Part shown: in pieces, positions 1 through 8,941 of the stretch
Layout: every line of letters starts with the position of its first letter
Position numbering within the stretch: position 1 is the stretch's first letter
Assembly: GCF_900044055.2 (NCBI RefSeq)
Contig: NZ_FCOX02000060.1
Location: 1-40,848 of the forward strand
Direction: 5' to 3'
Length of the DNA stretch: 40,848 nt
Origin: Caballeronia calidae
GTDB taxonomy: Bacteria; Pseudomonadota; Gammaproteobacteria; Burkholderiales; Burkholderiaceae
Notes under the pieces: model-generated
Told to the model about the DNA's origin: nothing
Databases searched by the model: none
Seen by the model: only the letters and a program-made list of their open reading frames with translations
Translations under genes and position numbers: made by a program

Positions 1-375
1 TTGCATACCCAACGGCAGCGCGTAGCGCTGTGCCGGAGCTATTTGGTGCTGAACCAGCGCCCTTAAACAACTAGCTTGTCAGACCGTGCGCGATCCAAGC
101 CCGATTGGACCTTTGAGGGCACTCGCTACTGCCGGGCCACGAGAGTGCTTCTGTGCCGGGGCCGGCTGGAAGTACTTTGGATGGGGATAGCTGTTTCTTT
201 GGTTACTTTCTTTGCAGCAGCAAAGAAAGTGACTGCCGCCCCGCATAGGGGCAACGCTAATAGACCGACGCGAAAACAGGATTTCACGCCCCACCCGACA
301 GCGACTACCCCGCCCACGCAAAAACACAAATCCGCGAAAGCGAAAAAAGGCATAAACCTTGCTCCAGTGCACACC
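1..375. other. Upstream region of the fhc operon, no supported gene
   Basis: I see no convincing gene in this stretch. An open frame runs through it from a TTG at 76 into fhcB, but its translation is low-complexity and crosses the palindromic repeat at 205-230, so it is better read as untranslated leader. No clear sigma-70 promoter or Shine-Dalgarno site was found directly before the ATG at 376. The promoter of the fhc-pqq operon should lie here or just before the window. Confidence 0.5.
205..230. repeat. Palindromic intergenic repeat element
   Basis: A perfect inverted repeat has 11-bp arms (ACTTTCTTTGC and its complement) around a 4-base AGCA loop. The outer bases 202-204 and 231-233 extend the stem with one G-T mismatch. 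From memory, this sequence with the following purine-rich block (to about 270) resembles a repeat scattered between genes in Burkholderia-group genomes. Only one copy is seen in this window. It marks the upstream border of the fhc operon and would form a strong hairpin in the leader RNA. Confidence 0.65.
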
Positions 376-1638
376 ATGCACGATTCCCCCACGATATCGA
401 ACGCACAGCCCGCGGCCTCGAATCCTTGGACCTGTCCGTTCTGCCCCCTGCTATGCGACGACATCACGCTCGTGCCGAGCGCCGATCAGCGCCTCGCAGC
501 ACCGCACACCGCCTGCCCGCGCCTGGCGGAGGCGCTTGCCCGCGTCAGTCCCAACGACACCAGGCAAGCACCGACGATCAACGCGCAACCCACCGATCTC
601 GCGTCGGCGCTCTCGCAAGCCGGGGCGATCCTGTCGAACGCTCGGCGGCCGCTTTTCGGCGGACTCGCGACCGACGTGGCCGGCGCACGCGCGCTCTATG
701 AGCTCGCCGCGCATTGCGGCGCCATCCTCGATCATCTGCACGGCGACTCGCTCGCCGACAGCAATAGCGTAATGCAAGACCGCGGCGCGCTCTTCACGAC
801 GCTCTCCGAAGTGCGCTCGCGCGCCGATCTCGTCGTCGTGTTCGCGTGCGAGCCATCGCGGCGCTATCCGCGCTTCTACGAACGCGCCATCGACAAAGAC
901 CGCGACGCAAGCATCGTATTCGTCGGATGTGACATCGATAAAGCCGCGAACGCGCGCACCGAGTCGATGCTGCAAAACACCGATCCCTTCGATACGCTCG
1001 CGCTCTGGTCCGCGCACGTCGAAGGCGGCCGGCCGATTCCGGTCGAAGAACTCGTCGCGCTGACGGAGCGCATCGGCAAAGCGCAATACACCGCGTTCAT
1101 CTACGAGCCTTCGACGCTGCCGACACAACACGCGGCGCTCGCGATCGAAGCGCTGCAGCGCATCGTCAAGGCGATCAATCGCACCGCCCGCGCAGGCGCG
1201 CTCGCCCTCACCGGCGACGATGGCGCCGCGTCCGTCAATCAGGCGATCACGTGGCTCTCCGGCTTTCCCGTGCGCACGCGCGTCGCATACGGCATGCCGC
1301 TCGATCACGACGCGCATCGCTATCGCACGGAAGCGCTTCTCAAGCGCGGCGAAATCGATGCGCTCCTCTGGGTGTCGAGCTTCGCGCCCGAGCCGTTGCC
1401 CGCATCGCTCGATGACAACGTGCCCGCGATCATCCTCGGCCATCCATCGATGACGATACCCGCGCGCCACGCGCCGACCGTGTTCATTCCCGTCGCGACG
1501 CCGGGCATCGACAGCGGCGGGCATCTCTTTCGCGTCGATACCTCGGTGGTCGCGCCGCTCACCGCCGCGCGCGATGCGGGCCTGCCGACCGTCGCCTCGA
1601 TCGCGTCGCAGCTCACGCAGGCAAGGAGGCCGCAATGA
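376..1638 (+). CDS. fhcB: Formyltransferase/hydrolase complex subunit B (FmdB/FwdB family)
   Basis: This 420-aa protein is the FhcB subunit of the cytoplasmic Fhc complex, which converts formyl-tetrahydromethanopterin to formate through methanofuran. It is related to the catalytic B subunit of archaeal formylmethanofuran dehydrogenase. The N-terminus shows the cysteine pattern CPFCPLLCDD (C20, C23, C27), with a further Cys at 47, fitting an Fe-S site. The rest matches the molybdopterin-oxidoreductase-like fold of the family. In methylotrophic bacteria this subunit is thought not to act as a dehydrogenase. ATG 376 is chosen because it starts just before the conserved Cys motif; the longer frame from TTG 76 would translate a repeat element. 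The gene is first of fhcBADC, the gene order known from Methylobacterium, and overlaps fhcA by 4 bp. Confidence 0.88.
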   Translation: MHDSPTISNAQPAASNPWTCPFCPLLCDDITLVPSADQRLAAPHTACPRLAEALARVSPNDTRQAPTINAQPTDLASALSQAGAILSNARRPLFGGLATDVAGARALYELAAHCGAILDHLHGDSLADSNSVMQDRGALFTTLSEVRSRADLVVVFACEPSRRYPRFYERAIDKDRDASIVFVGCDIDKAANARTESMLQNTDPFDTLALWSAHVEGGRPIPVEELVALTERIGKAQYTAFIYEPSTLPTQHAALAIEALQRIVKAINRTARAGALALTGDDGAASVNQAITWLSGFPVRTRVAYGMPLDHDAHRYRTEALLKRGEIDALLWVSSFAPEPLPASLDDNVPAIILGHPSMTIPARHAPTVFIPVATPGIDSGGHLFRVDTSVVAPLTAARDAGLPTVASIASQLTQARRPQ

Positions 1639-3335
1639 GCCTCACGCGGCTGAAGGGCGGCACGCTCTACGATCCGGCGAACGGCGTCGACGGCGAGAAG
1701 CGCGACATCTATATTCGCGATGGCCGCATCGTCGATGACGCGCAAGGCGAAAGCATCGCGCCCGAACGCGACTTCGACGCCAGCGGCATGATCGTGATGG
1801 CGGGCGGCATCGACCTGCACTCGCACATCGGCGGCGGCAAGACGAACCTGTCGCGCCTGCTGCTGCCCGAAGATCATCGCGACGATCCGCGGGCCGTGCC
1901 CGATCGCCCCAACGAAGGCCGCTATATGCGCCTGCCCTCGTGCGGTGTATGCGCGCCGGGCACGCTCGCGGCCGGCTATCGCTATGCGGAAATGGGCTAC
2001 ACCGCCGCGTTCGAGCCCGCGATGATCGCGTCGAACGCGCGCCACGCACATCTGGAAATGGGCGACACGCCGATCATCGATCACGGCGCCTACGTGATGA
2101 TGGGCAACGACGAACTCTTCCTGCAGATGCTCGCCGCGAACGAAGACTTCGAGCGCCTGCGCGATTACGTCGGCTGGACCATCAACGCGCACAAGGCGCT
2201 CGGCGTGAAGGTCGTGAATCCCGGCGGCATCTCGGCCTTCAAGTTCAATCAACGCTCGCTCGATGTCGACGAGAAGCACGTGCATTACGGCATCACGCCG
2301 CGCGACGTATTGAAGACGCTCACGCGCGCGCTGACCGACTTGCGCGTGCCGCATCCGCTGCATGTTCACGCAAGCAACCTCGGCGTGCCGGGCAACATCG
2401 AATCGACGATCAGGACGATGGACACGGCCGAAGGCCTGCCCATTCATCTGACGCATATCCAGTTCCACAGCTACGGCACCGAAGGCCCGCGCAAGTTCTC
2501 GTCGGGCGCGCGGGCGATCGCCGAAGCGGTGAATGCGCGCAAGAACGTGACCATCGATGTCGGCCAGATCATCTTCGGCCAGACGGTCACCGCATCCGGC
2601 GACACGATGATGCAGTTCAAGAACGCGCCCATGGCCAACCCGCGCAAATGGGTGCTCGGCGATATCGAATGCGATGCGGGCTGCGGCGTCGTGCCGTTCA
2701 AGTATCGCGAGCAGAGCTTCGTGAATGCGCTGCAATGGATCATCGGGCTGGAGATCTTTCTGCTCGTCGACGATCCGTGGCGCGTGTCGATGACCACCGA
2801 TCATCCGAACGGCGCGCCCTTCACGAGCTATCCGCATCTGATCCGCCTGCTGATGGACAAATCCTTCCGCGACGAGCAGCTCGACAAGCTTCACGCCGAT
2901 GCGAAAACCGCGAGCGCGCTCGGCGGCATCACGCGCGAATTCTCGCTGTACGACATCGCGATCATCACGCGCGCCGGCCCCGCGAAGCTGCTCGGCCTGA
3001 AAGACCGCGGCCATCTCGGCGCGGGCGCGGCGGCGGATATCGCCGTGTATCGCGACGATGCCGACCGCGAGCGCATGTTCACATCGCCCGCTTATGTGTT
3101 CAAGGATGGCCAGCTGATCGCGCGCGACGGCACGCTGCTCGCCACGCCCACCGGCGGCATTCATTTCGTCAGCCCCGAGTACGACCGCGCGATCGAAATG
3201 CGCGTGCGCGACTATGCGCAGAAGAATCTCGCGACGCGCTTCGAGAACATCGCGATCGGCGACGACGAAATCTGCGCGTGCTGCAACGGCGGGCGGCTCT
3301 TGCCCGTCGCGTGCTTCGCGGCGAGCGGGAGCTGA
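1635..3335 (+). CDS. fhcA: Formyltransferase/hydrolase complex subunit A (amidohydrolase, FmdA family)
   Basis: This 566-aa subunit is the amidohydrolase that hydrolyses formyl-methanofuran to formate and methanofuran. Metal-binding features of the dinuclear-zinc amidohydrolase fold are visible: DLHSHIGGGK (H62, H64), VKVVNPGG (K192, the probable carboxylated lysine), HVHASNLG (H243, H245), LTHIQFHSYG (H274, H278) and SMTTDHPNG (D389). Length and motifs are full for the family. The start ATG overlaps the fhcB stop in an ATGA, with a strong AAGGAGG ribosome-binding site at 1623-1629 inside fhcB, so the two are translationally coupled. fhcD follows after 5 bp. The gene looks intact. Confidence 0.93.
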   Translation: MSLTRLKGGTLYDPANGVDGEKRDIYIRDGRIVDDAQGESIAPERDFDASGMIVMAGGIDLHSHIGGGKTNLSRLLLPEDHRDDPRAVPDRPNEGRYMRLPSCGVCAPGTLAAGYRYAEMGYTAAFEPAMIASNARHAHLEMGDTPIIDHGAYVMMGNDELFLQMLAANEDFERLRDYVGWTINAHKALGVKVVNPGGISAFKFNQRSLDVDEKHVHYGITPRDVLKTLTRALTDLRVPHPLHVHASNLGVPGNIESTIRTMDTAEGLPIHLTHIQFHSYGTEGPRKFSSGARAIAEAVNARKNVTIDVGQIIFGQTVTASGDTMMQFKNAPMANPRKWVLGDIECDAGCGVVPFKYREQSFVNALQWIIGLEIFLLVDDPWRVSMTTDHPNGAPFTSYPHLIRLLMDKSFRDEQLDKLHADAKTASALGGITREFSLYDIAIITRAGPAKLLGLKDRGHLGAGAAADIAVYRDDADRERMFTSPAYVFKDGQLIARDGTLLATPTGGIHFVSPEYDRAIEMRVRDYAQKNLATRFENIAIGDDEICACCNGGRLLPVACFAASGS

Positions 3336-3340
3336 CGCAC

Positions 3341-4282
3341 ATGCGCATCAACGATACGCAGATCGACGACACCTTCGCCGAAGCCTTCCCGATGAAGGCG
3401 ACGCGCCTCGTCATCACCGCGCATACATCGACATGGGCGCGTCATGCGGCCAATTCGCTGACGGGCTTCGCGACATCCGTGATCGATTGCGGCTGCGAGG
3501 CGGGCGTCGAACGCGATCTTTCCGCCGACGAAACGCCCGATGGCAGGCCCGGCGTCGCGGTGCTGATCTTCGCGGTATCGTCGAAGGAACTGGCGAAGCA
3601 GATCGCGCGGCGCGTCGGCCAATGCGTGCTCACGTGCCCGACGACAGCGGTGTACGGCGGCATCGACCCCGCGAACACGCGCGCGCCGCTCTCCGACAAC
3701 GCGCCGCTCGGCGCGGGCCTGCGCTTCTTCGGCGACGGCTATCAGATATCGAAAGTGCTCGACGGCACGCGTTACTGGCGCGTGCCCGTGATGGACGGCG
3801 AGTTCGTCTGCGAGGAATACACCGGCACGGTCAAGGCGGTCGGCGGCGGCAATCTGCTCTTCCTTGCGCGCGATATCGACAGCGCATTGCATGCGGCCGA
3901 ATCCGCCGTCGCCGCGATGCATCGGCTGCCGAACATCATCACGCCGTTTCCGGGCGGCGTCGTGCGCTCGGGATCGAAGATCGGCTCGAAGTACGCGGGC
4001 GCGACGGCATCGACCAACGATGCCTTCTGCCCGACGCTCGTCGGCCTGTCGAAGAAGAGCGAGCTGACGCCGGATATCGCGTGCGTGCTCGAAATCGTGA
4101 TCGACGGCCTCACCGACGCCGATGTCGGCGCCGCGATGACAGCAGGCATCGCCGCCGCGACGGAGATCGGACGCGCGGGCGGCGTGCTGCGCATATCGGC
4201 GGGCAATTACGGCGGCAAGCTCGGGCCGTATCACTTCAAGCTGCACGAACTGTCGAAGGATATCGACGGGAGCCGCGCATGA
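3341..4282 (+). CDS. fhcD: Formylmethanofuran:tetrahydromethanopterin formyltransferase (Fhc subunit D)
   Basis: This 313-aa protein is the Ftr-type formyltransferase that moves the formyl group from tetrahydromethanopterin to methanofuran inside the Fhc complex. The N-terminus (INDTQIDDTFAEAFPMKATR) and the segments ITPFPGGVVRSGSKIGSKY and GNYGGKLGPYHFKLHEL are typical of Ftr; the usual family length is about 300 aa. It starts 5 bp after the fhcA stop and its stop overlaps the fhcC start by 4 bp. Together with fhcA, fhcB and fhcC it gives a complete complex. The companion genes of the pathway (fae, mtdB, mch) are not in the window. Confidence 0.94.
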   Translation: MRINDTQIDDTFAEAFPMKATRLVITAHTSTWARHAANSLTGFATSVIDCGCEAGVERDLSADETPDGRPGVAVLIFAVSSKELAKQIARRVGQCVLTCPTTAVYGGIDPANTRAPLSDNAPLGAGLRFFGDGYQISKVLDGTRYWRVPVMDGEFVCEEYTGTVKAVGGGNLLFLARDIDSALHAAESAVAAMHRLPNIITPFPGGVVRSGSKIGSKYAGATASTNDAFCPTLVGLSKKSELTPDIACVLEIVIDGLTDADVGAAMTAGIAAATEIGRAGGVLRISAGNYGGKLGPYHFKLHELSKDIDGSRA

Positions 4283-5109
4283 ACGCCATCGAATTGCGCG
4301 TAAAAAGTTCGCCGGGCTTTCGCTTCGACGGGTCGAAATTACTGCCTGCCGCGCTCGCTGAAGTTTCGGCTTCCGATTTACCCCGCACCGTGCTGCAAGG
4401 CGCGGGAGAAACCTGCGCGCTCGGCGATCTCTTCGATATCGCGCTCACGCAATCCGATGCCCCATCGCTCACCATCGAAGGCGATGTGCCATGGCTCGAT
4501 CGCATCGGCGCGAACATGACCGAAGGCACGCTCACGGTGCACGGCAACGCGGGCGACCATGCGGGCATGAAGATGTCCGGCGGCGAGTTGCACATACATG
4601 GCGATGCGGGCGTTTTCGCCGCGTGCGAAATGCAGGGCGGACGCATGGCGATTCACGGCAATGCGGGCGATTTCGCCGCGAGCGCGCTGCCCGGCGACAT
4701 GGAAGGCATGACGGGCGGCACGCTCACGATCCACGGTAATGCCGGCGCGCGCCTCGCGGACCGCATGCGGCGCGGCACCGTGCTCGTCGCGGGCGATGCG
4801 GGCGATTTCGCCGCGTCGCGGCTCGTCGCGGGCTCGGTCTGCATCGGCGGGAATGCCGGTGCACACCTGGGCTACGGCATGCGGCGCGGCACCGTTTTAC
4901 TGATGAACATGGCAGAAACGCCATCTCGCATCCCACCGACGTTCACCGAAGGCGGCCACGGCTTCGACGTCTTCTGGCGGCTCTTCACGCGCATGCTCGC
5001 GCACGAGATCGCGCCCTTCGCGACCCTCGCGGGCCATGTGTTGCCGCGCCGCTACGCAGGCGACCTGGCGGTCGACGGACGGGGGGAATTGCTGATCGCC
5101 AATGTCTAG
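4279..5109 (+). CDS. fhcC: Formyltransferase/hydrolase complex subunit C (glutamate-synthase-like beta-helix)
   Basis: This 276-aa subunit resembles archaeal FwdC/FmdC and the C-terminal beta-helix of glutamate synthase. Repeats of the form hGNAGDhAG.xMxGG recur from about residue 85 to 215, for example HGNAGDHAGMKMSGG and GNAGDFAASALPGDMEGM, building a right-handed beta-helix. In the complex it serves a structural role linking the other subunits. The start overlaps the fhcD stop (ATGA at 4279). It is the last fhc gene; 64 bp separate it from the cytochrome b561 gene with no obvious terminator, so transcription probably continues. Confidence 0.92.
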   Translation: MNAIELRVKSSPGFRFDGSKLLPAALAEVSASDLPRTVLQGAGETCALGDLFDIALTQSDAPSLTIEGDVPWLDRIGANMTEGTLTVHGNAGDHAGMKMSGGELHIHGDAGVFAACEMQGGRMAIHGNAGDFAASALPGDMEGMTGGTLTIHGNAGARLADRMRRGTVLVAGDAGDFAASRLVAGSVCIGGNAGAHLGYGMRRGTVLLMNMAETPSRIPPTFTEGGHGFDVFWRLFTRMLAHEIAPFATLAGHVLPRRYAGDLAVDGRGELLIANV

Positions 5110-5173
5110 CCAGACGAGAAAAATGAACCCGTGTAGCATCGGGAACGAAAACCATTTTCACGGGAGATACGCC

Positions 5174-5746
5174 ATGAGCACCGCGCGGACATCCGCAACG
5201 TCGCGCGACGGCCGCATCGATGCCGGAAGCGACCGTTACGCGCGCCCGCTGATCGCGCTGCACTGGGTCATCGCCATCGCGATCATCTCGATGTTGTGCA
5301 TCGGCTTCTACATGGTGGGCCTGCCGCGCGGGCTGCCGTTCAAGTCGGACCTCATCAACTTCCACAAGTCGCTTGGAATCACCGTTTTCCTGCTGGTGCT
5401 GCTCCGCATCCTGGTACGCCTGGCTTACGGCCGGCCGCCTCTGCCGCCGATGCGAACGTGGCAACGCGCCGCCGCGAGCATTACGCAGGCTCTTTTATAC
5501 GTAGGCATGGTGGGAATGCCGCTCACCGGTTATCTCGGCTCGTCGTTCAACAAGTACGGCACGAAGTTCTGGGGTCTCGCGCTGCCGCAATGGGGCTCGG
5601 ACGACAAGCATCTGCGTGAAATCTTCTTCGGCATCCACGGGACGATCGCGTGGATCATGGCCGCGCTGATCGTGCTGCATTTTCTCGGCGCGATGAAGCA
5701 TCAACTGATCGACCGCGACGGTCTTTTACGGAGGATGTGGCCTTGA
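5174..5746 (+). CDS. Cytochrome b561 family membrane protein
   Basis: This 190-aa inner-membrane protein has four predicted transmembrane helices (about 25-48, 64-86, 103-124, 150-175). The histidines expected to bind two b hemes sit in LHW (H30), FHKS (H64), GIHG (H155) and LHF (H169). Bacterial cytochrome b561 proteins pass electrons between a donor and quinone. Its position between fhc and pqq genes suggests it serves a PQQ- or C1-linked dehydrogenase, but that is inference. ATG 5174 is preferred over an upstream start at 5102 because GGGAG precedes it at 5162-5166 and the extra residues look unlike the family. The stop overlaps the pqqB start. Confidence 0.88.
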   Translation: MSTARTSATSRDGRIDAGSDRYARPLIALHWVIAIAIISMLCIGFYMVGLPRGLPFKSDLINFHKSLGITVFLLVLLRILVRLAYGRPPLPPMRTWQRAAASITQALLYVGMVGMPLTGYLGSSFNKYGTKFWGLALPQWGSDDKHLREIFFGIHGTIAWIMAALIVLHFLGAMKHQLIDRDGLLRRMWP

Positions 5747-6663
5747 AAATTCGCGTGCTCGGTTCATCGGCGGGCGGCGGCTTTCCGCAATGGAACTGCA
5801 ATTGCCGCAATTGCGACGGCGTGCGGCGCGGCACCATCGCGGCGCGCGCGCGCACGCAATCGTCGATTGCCGTTACCGATAATGGCGAGGACTGGCTGCT
5901 CGTCAACGCATCGCCGGACATACTCGCGCAGATCGCGGCGAATCCGGACTTGCAGCCCGCGCGCCGCGTGCGCGACACGGGCATCGCCGCCGTCGTCACG
6001 ATGGATGCGCAGATCGATCACGTCACCGGTCTTCTGATGCTGCGCGAACGCGGCACGCCCTTGCCGCTCTATACGACCGACGCCGTGTGGCAGGACCTGT
6101 CCACCGGCTTTCCCATCACGTCGATTCTTGCGCATTACTGCGGCGTGGAGCACAGGCGCATCGCGCTCGATGGCGCCGCGTTCTCCGTGCCCGAACTGCC
6201 GCGCGTGACCATCGACGCGTTGCCGCTGTCGAGCAAGGCGCCGCCGTATTCGCCGCATCGCGAAGCGCCTGAAGTGGGCGACAACATCGGCCTCATGTTC
6301 ACGAACACCGCGACGGGCAAGCGCGCGTTCTATGCGCCGGGGCTCGGCGCACTCGAGCCGCATGTGCTCGATGCGATGCGCGAAGCGGACCTTCTGCTCG
6401 TCGACGGCACCGTATGGACCGACGACGAAATGATCCGCCTCGGCCTCACGAAAAAGACCGGCAAGGACATGGGCCATCTCGCGCAGAGCGGCGCGGGCGG
6501 CATGATCGACGTGCTCGATTCGATCCGTCGCGCGGGCGTGCGAAAGGTGCTGATCCACATCAACAATACGAATCCGATCCTCATCGAGGATGGACCCGAA
6601 AGACGCATTCTGTCCGAGCACGGCATCGAGGTCGCGCACGACGGCATGACCTTCGAGCTATGA
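5743..6663 (+). CDS. pqqB: PQQ biosynthesis protein PqqB
   Basis: This 306-aa protein of the metallo-beta-lactamase fold acts in pyrroloquinoline quinone synthesis; family work points to an iron-dependent hydroxylation of the Glu-Tyr precursor. It begins KIRVLGSSAGGGFPQWNCNC, the hallmark PqqB N-terminus with the CNCRNC cysteine cluster, and contains DAQIDHVTGLLMLRE. The probable start is TTG 5743, overlapping the previous stop as TTGA, with CGGAGG at 5729-5734 at good spacing. A GTG at 5737 is in frame but lies too close to that site. A 22-bp gap with its own GGAG leads to pqqC. Confidence 0.95.
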   Translation: MKIRVLGSSAGGGFPQWNCNCRNCDGVRRGTIAARARTQSSIAVTDNGEDWLLVNASPDILAQIAANPDLQPARRVRDTGIAAVVTMDAQIDHVTGLLMLRERGTPLPLYTTDAVWQDLSTGFPITSILAHYCGVEHRRIALDGAAFSVPELPRVTIDALPLSSKAPPYSPHREAPEVGDNIGLMFTNTATGKRAFYAPGLGALEPHVLDAMREADLLLVDGTVWTDDEMIRLGLTKKTGKDMGHLAQSGAGGMIDVLDSIRRAGVRKVLIHINNTNPILIEDGPERRILSEHGIEVAHDGMTFEL

Positions 6664-6685
6664 CATTCGCACTGGAGACCGTTCG

Positions 6686-7432
6686 ATGTTCGATCCGATG
6701 CTGAATCCCACCACAGGCCCCGTCTTCACGAAGGTGCAGGACGCCGGCCCCGCGTGGACGCGCGAGGAATTCGAAGCGCAGTTGCGCGCGAAGGGCACGG
6801 CGTATCACATCCATCATCCGTTCAACGTGAAGATGAACAGCGGCGGCTGTTCGAGAGAGCAGATACGCGGCTGGGTCGCGAACCGCTTCTACTATCAGAT
6901 CAATATTCCGCTGAAGGATGCGGCGGTGATGTCGAACTGTCCCGATCGCGACACGCGCCGCCGCTGGGTGCTGCGCATTCTCGATCACGACGGCTATGGC
7001 GATCAGCCCGGCGGCATCGAGGCATGGGCGCGTCTGGGCGATGCCGTCGGTCTCTCGCGCGACGATCTCTGGTCGCTGAAACTCGTGACGCCGGGCGTGC
7101 GCTTCGCCGTCGATGCCTATGTGAATTTCGCGCGGCGCGCGCCGTGGCAGGAATCGGTATGCTCGTCGCTGACGGAAATGTTCGCGCCGCAGATCCACAA
7201 GGATCGTCTCGCGACGTGGCCCGAGCATTACCAATGGATCGAGCCTGAAGGGCTTTCGTATTTCCGCTCGCGCGTGTCGCTTGCGCAGCGTGATGTCGAG
7301 CATGGACTCGAAGTGACGCTCGCGCACTTCAGGACGCGCGAGGAACAGCAGCGCGCGCTCGACATTCTGCAATTCAAGCTCGATATCCTCTGGACGATGC
7401 TCGATTCGATCGAAAAGGCGTTCCCGCAATGA
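6686..7432 (+). CDS. pqqC: PQQ synthase PqqC (pyrroloquinoline-quinone synthase)
   Basis: This 248-aa cofactorless oxidase carries out the last step of PQQ synthesis, ring closure and eight-electron oxidation of AHQQ with O2. Conserved stretches include YHIHHPFNVKMNSGG, RFYYQINIPLKDAA and HDGYGDQPGGIEAW, which hold active-site His, Arg and Tyr residues of the all-helical TENA/THI-4-like fold. Length is typical for PqqC. ATG 6686 has GGAG at 6674-6677. The stop overlaps the pqqD ATG (ATGA at 7429), so pqqC and pqqD are coupled. Confidence 0.97.
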   Translation: MFDPMLNPTTGPVFTKVQDAGPAWTREEFEAQLRAKGTAYHIHHPFNVKMNSGGCSREQIRGWVANRFYYQINIPLKDAAVMSNCPDRDTRRRWVLRILDHDGYGDQPGGIEAWARLGDAVGLSRDDLWSLKLVTPGVRFAVDAYVNFARRAPWQESVCSSLTEMFAPQIHKDRLATWPEHYQWIEPEGLSYFRSRVSLAQRDVEHGLEVTLAHFRTREEQQRALDILQFKLDILWTMLDSIEKAFPQ

Positions 7433-7737
7433 GCGACAGCAACCCGACTCAACGAAAGCAGGAAGCAGTCGAAGCGCCCGACGATTCGTTGCATCCGAAA
7501 CTGAAGCGCCTGTTTCGCCTGCAATGGGAACCGGCGCAGGACGCGCACGTGCTGCTTTATCCTGAAGGCATGGTGAAGCTCAATCAGAGCGCGGCGCAGA
7601 TTCTCCTGCGCTGCGACGGCACGCGCGATATCCCCGCGCTCGTCGCCGATCTGGAGCAGGCGTTCAACGCGACCGATCTCGGCGACGACGTGCGGGCGTT
7701 CATCGCCGGCGCGCGTGCGCGAGGCTGGCTGGAGTAG
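7429..7737 (+). CDS. pqqD: PQQ biosynthesis peptide chaperone PqqD
   Basis: PqqD is a small winged-helix peptide chaperone that binds PqqA and presents it to the radical-SAM enzyme PqqE. This one is 102 aa, a little longer than usual because of an N-terminal tail of about 20 polar residues. The core HPKLKRLFRLQWEPAQDAHV, YPEGMVKLNQSAAQILLRCDG and the C-terminal GWLE match the family. It overlaps pqqC by 4 bp and lies 4 bp before pqqE. Confidence 0.95.
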   Translation: MSDSNPTQRKQEAVEAPDDSLHPKLKRLFRLQWEPAQDAHVLLYPEGMVKLNQSAAQILLRCDGTRDIPALVADLEQAFNATDLGDDVRAFIAGARARGWLE

Positions 7738-7741
7738 TGTC

Positions 7742-8941
7742 ATGACCGATCTGTCCGAACCCATCGCAAAGCCCGAGCACGAAGGCGCGCCCATCGCGCC
7801 GCCGCTGTGGCTGCTCGCGGAATTGACGTATCGCTGTCCGCTGCATTGCGTGTTCTGCTACAACCCGGTGAACTACGCCGATCACACGCGCGAGCTCGAC
7901 ACCGATCAATGGCTCGACGTGCTGCGTCAGGCGCGCGCATTGGGCGCGGCGCAGCTCGGCTTTTCGGGCGGCGAGCCGCTTCTGCGCGACGATCTGGAAA
8001 CGCTCGTCGCAGAAGCGCGCAAGCTCGGCTTCTATACGAACCTCATCACGTCGGGCATCGGTCTCACCGAGAAGCGCATCGGCGCGTTGCAGGAGGCCGG
8101 GCTCGATCACATCCAGCTCTCGTTTCAGGATTCATCGCAGGAGCTCAACGACTTTCTCTCCAGCACGAAGACCTTCGACTACAAGAAGCGCGTCGCGACG
8201 CTCATCAAGGCGCACGGCTTTCCGATGGTGCTCAACTGCGTGCTGCATCGCTATAACCTGCCGCATATCGGACGCATCATCGACATGGCGCTCGCGATGG
8301 GCGCCGAGTATCTCGAACTCGCGAACACGCAATACTACGGCTGGGCGCACGCGAACCGCGCACAGCTCATGCCGACGAAAGCGCAGCTCGACGAAGCGGA
8401 GGCCGTGGTCGAGCGCTATCGCAACGAGATCGGCGACAAGTGCAAGATCTTCTTCGTCGTGCCCGATTACTACGAGCGCAGACCCAAGCGCTGCATGAAC
8501 GGCTGGGGCTCGGTGTTTCTCGGCATCGCGCCTGATGGCGCCGCGCTGCCCTGCCATACCGCGCGCTCGCTGCCGGGCCTCACGTTTCCGAACGTCACCG
8601 AGATGCCGCTCAAGGACATCTGGTACGAAAGCGATGCCTTCAATCGCTTTCGCGGCTTCGGCTGGATGAAGGAGCCGTGCCGCAGTTGCGACGAGAAAGC
8701 CATCGACATGGGCGGCTGCCGGTGTCAGGCGTATCTGCTCACGCAAGACCCCGCGAACGCGGACCCCGTGTGCGACAAGTCTCCGCATCACGAGCGCGTG
8801 ATCGAAGTGGTGCGCGCGGCATCGGCACGGCAGGCACCGCAGGAACAGCCCATCCTCTTTCGCAACGATGCGAACTCGCGGCGCATCGCGGCCGAAGCCT
8901 CCGGTAATGGTTCAGAACAAGAAGGAGAAAACCAGCCATGA
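7742..8941 (+). CDS. pqqE: PqqA peptide cyclase PqqE (radical SAM)
   Basis: This 399-aa radical-SAM SPASM enzyme links the Glu and Tyr side chains of PqqA, the first step of PQQ synthesis. The radical SAM motif RCPLHCVFC gives C32, C36 and C39; GGEPL follows at 77-81. SPASM-domain auxiliary-cluster cysteines are seen at C251, C271, C313, C316, C326, C328 and C344 (CRSCDEKAIDMGGCRC). ATG 7742 is chosen over a start at 7715, which would overlap pqqD. The stop overlaps the response regulator start (ATGA at 8938), with GAAGGAGAAA at 8921-8930. Its substrate gene, pqqA, was not found in the window. Confidence 0.96.
   Translation: MTDLSEPIAKPEHEGAPIAPPLWLLAELTYRCPLHCVFCYNPVNYADHTRELDTDQWLDVLRQARALGAAQLGFSGGEPLLRDDLETLVAEARKLGFYTNLITSGIGLTEKRIGALQEAGLDHIQLSFQDSSQELNDFLSSTKTFDYKKRVATLIKAHGFPMVLNCVLHRYNLPHIGRIIDMALAMGAEYLELANTQYYGWAHANRAQLMPTKAQLDEAEAVVERYRNEIGDKCKIFFVVPDYYERRPKRCMNGWGSVFLGIAPDGAALPCHTARSLPGLTFPNVTEMPLKDIWYESDAFNRFRGFGWMKEPCRSCDEKAIDMGGCRCQAYLLTQDPANADPVCDKSPHHERVIEVVRAASARQAPQEQPILFRNDANSRRIAAEASGNGSEQEGENQP

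Noticed and set aside
76..375. N-terminal extension of fhcB from TTG 76 (100 extra residues)
   Set aside because: It translates the palindromic repeat element and low-complexity leader; the conserved protein starts at ATG 376.
1320..3164. 614-codon - strand frame across fhcA
   Set aside because: It is a high-GC shadow of fhcA; fhcA has clear amidohydrolase motifs.
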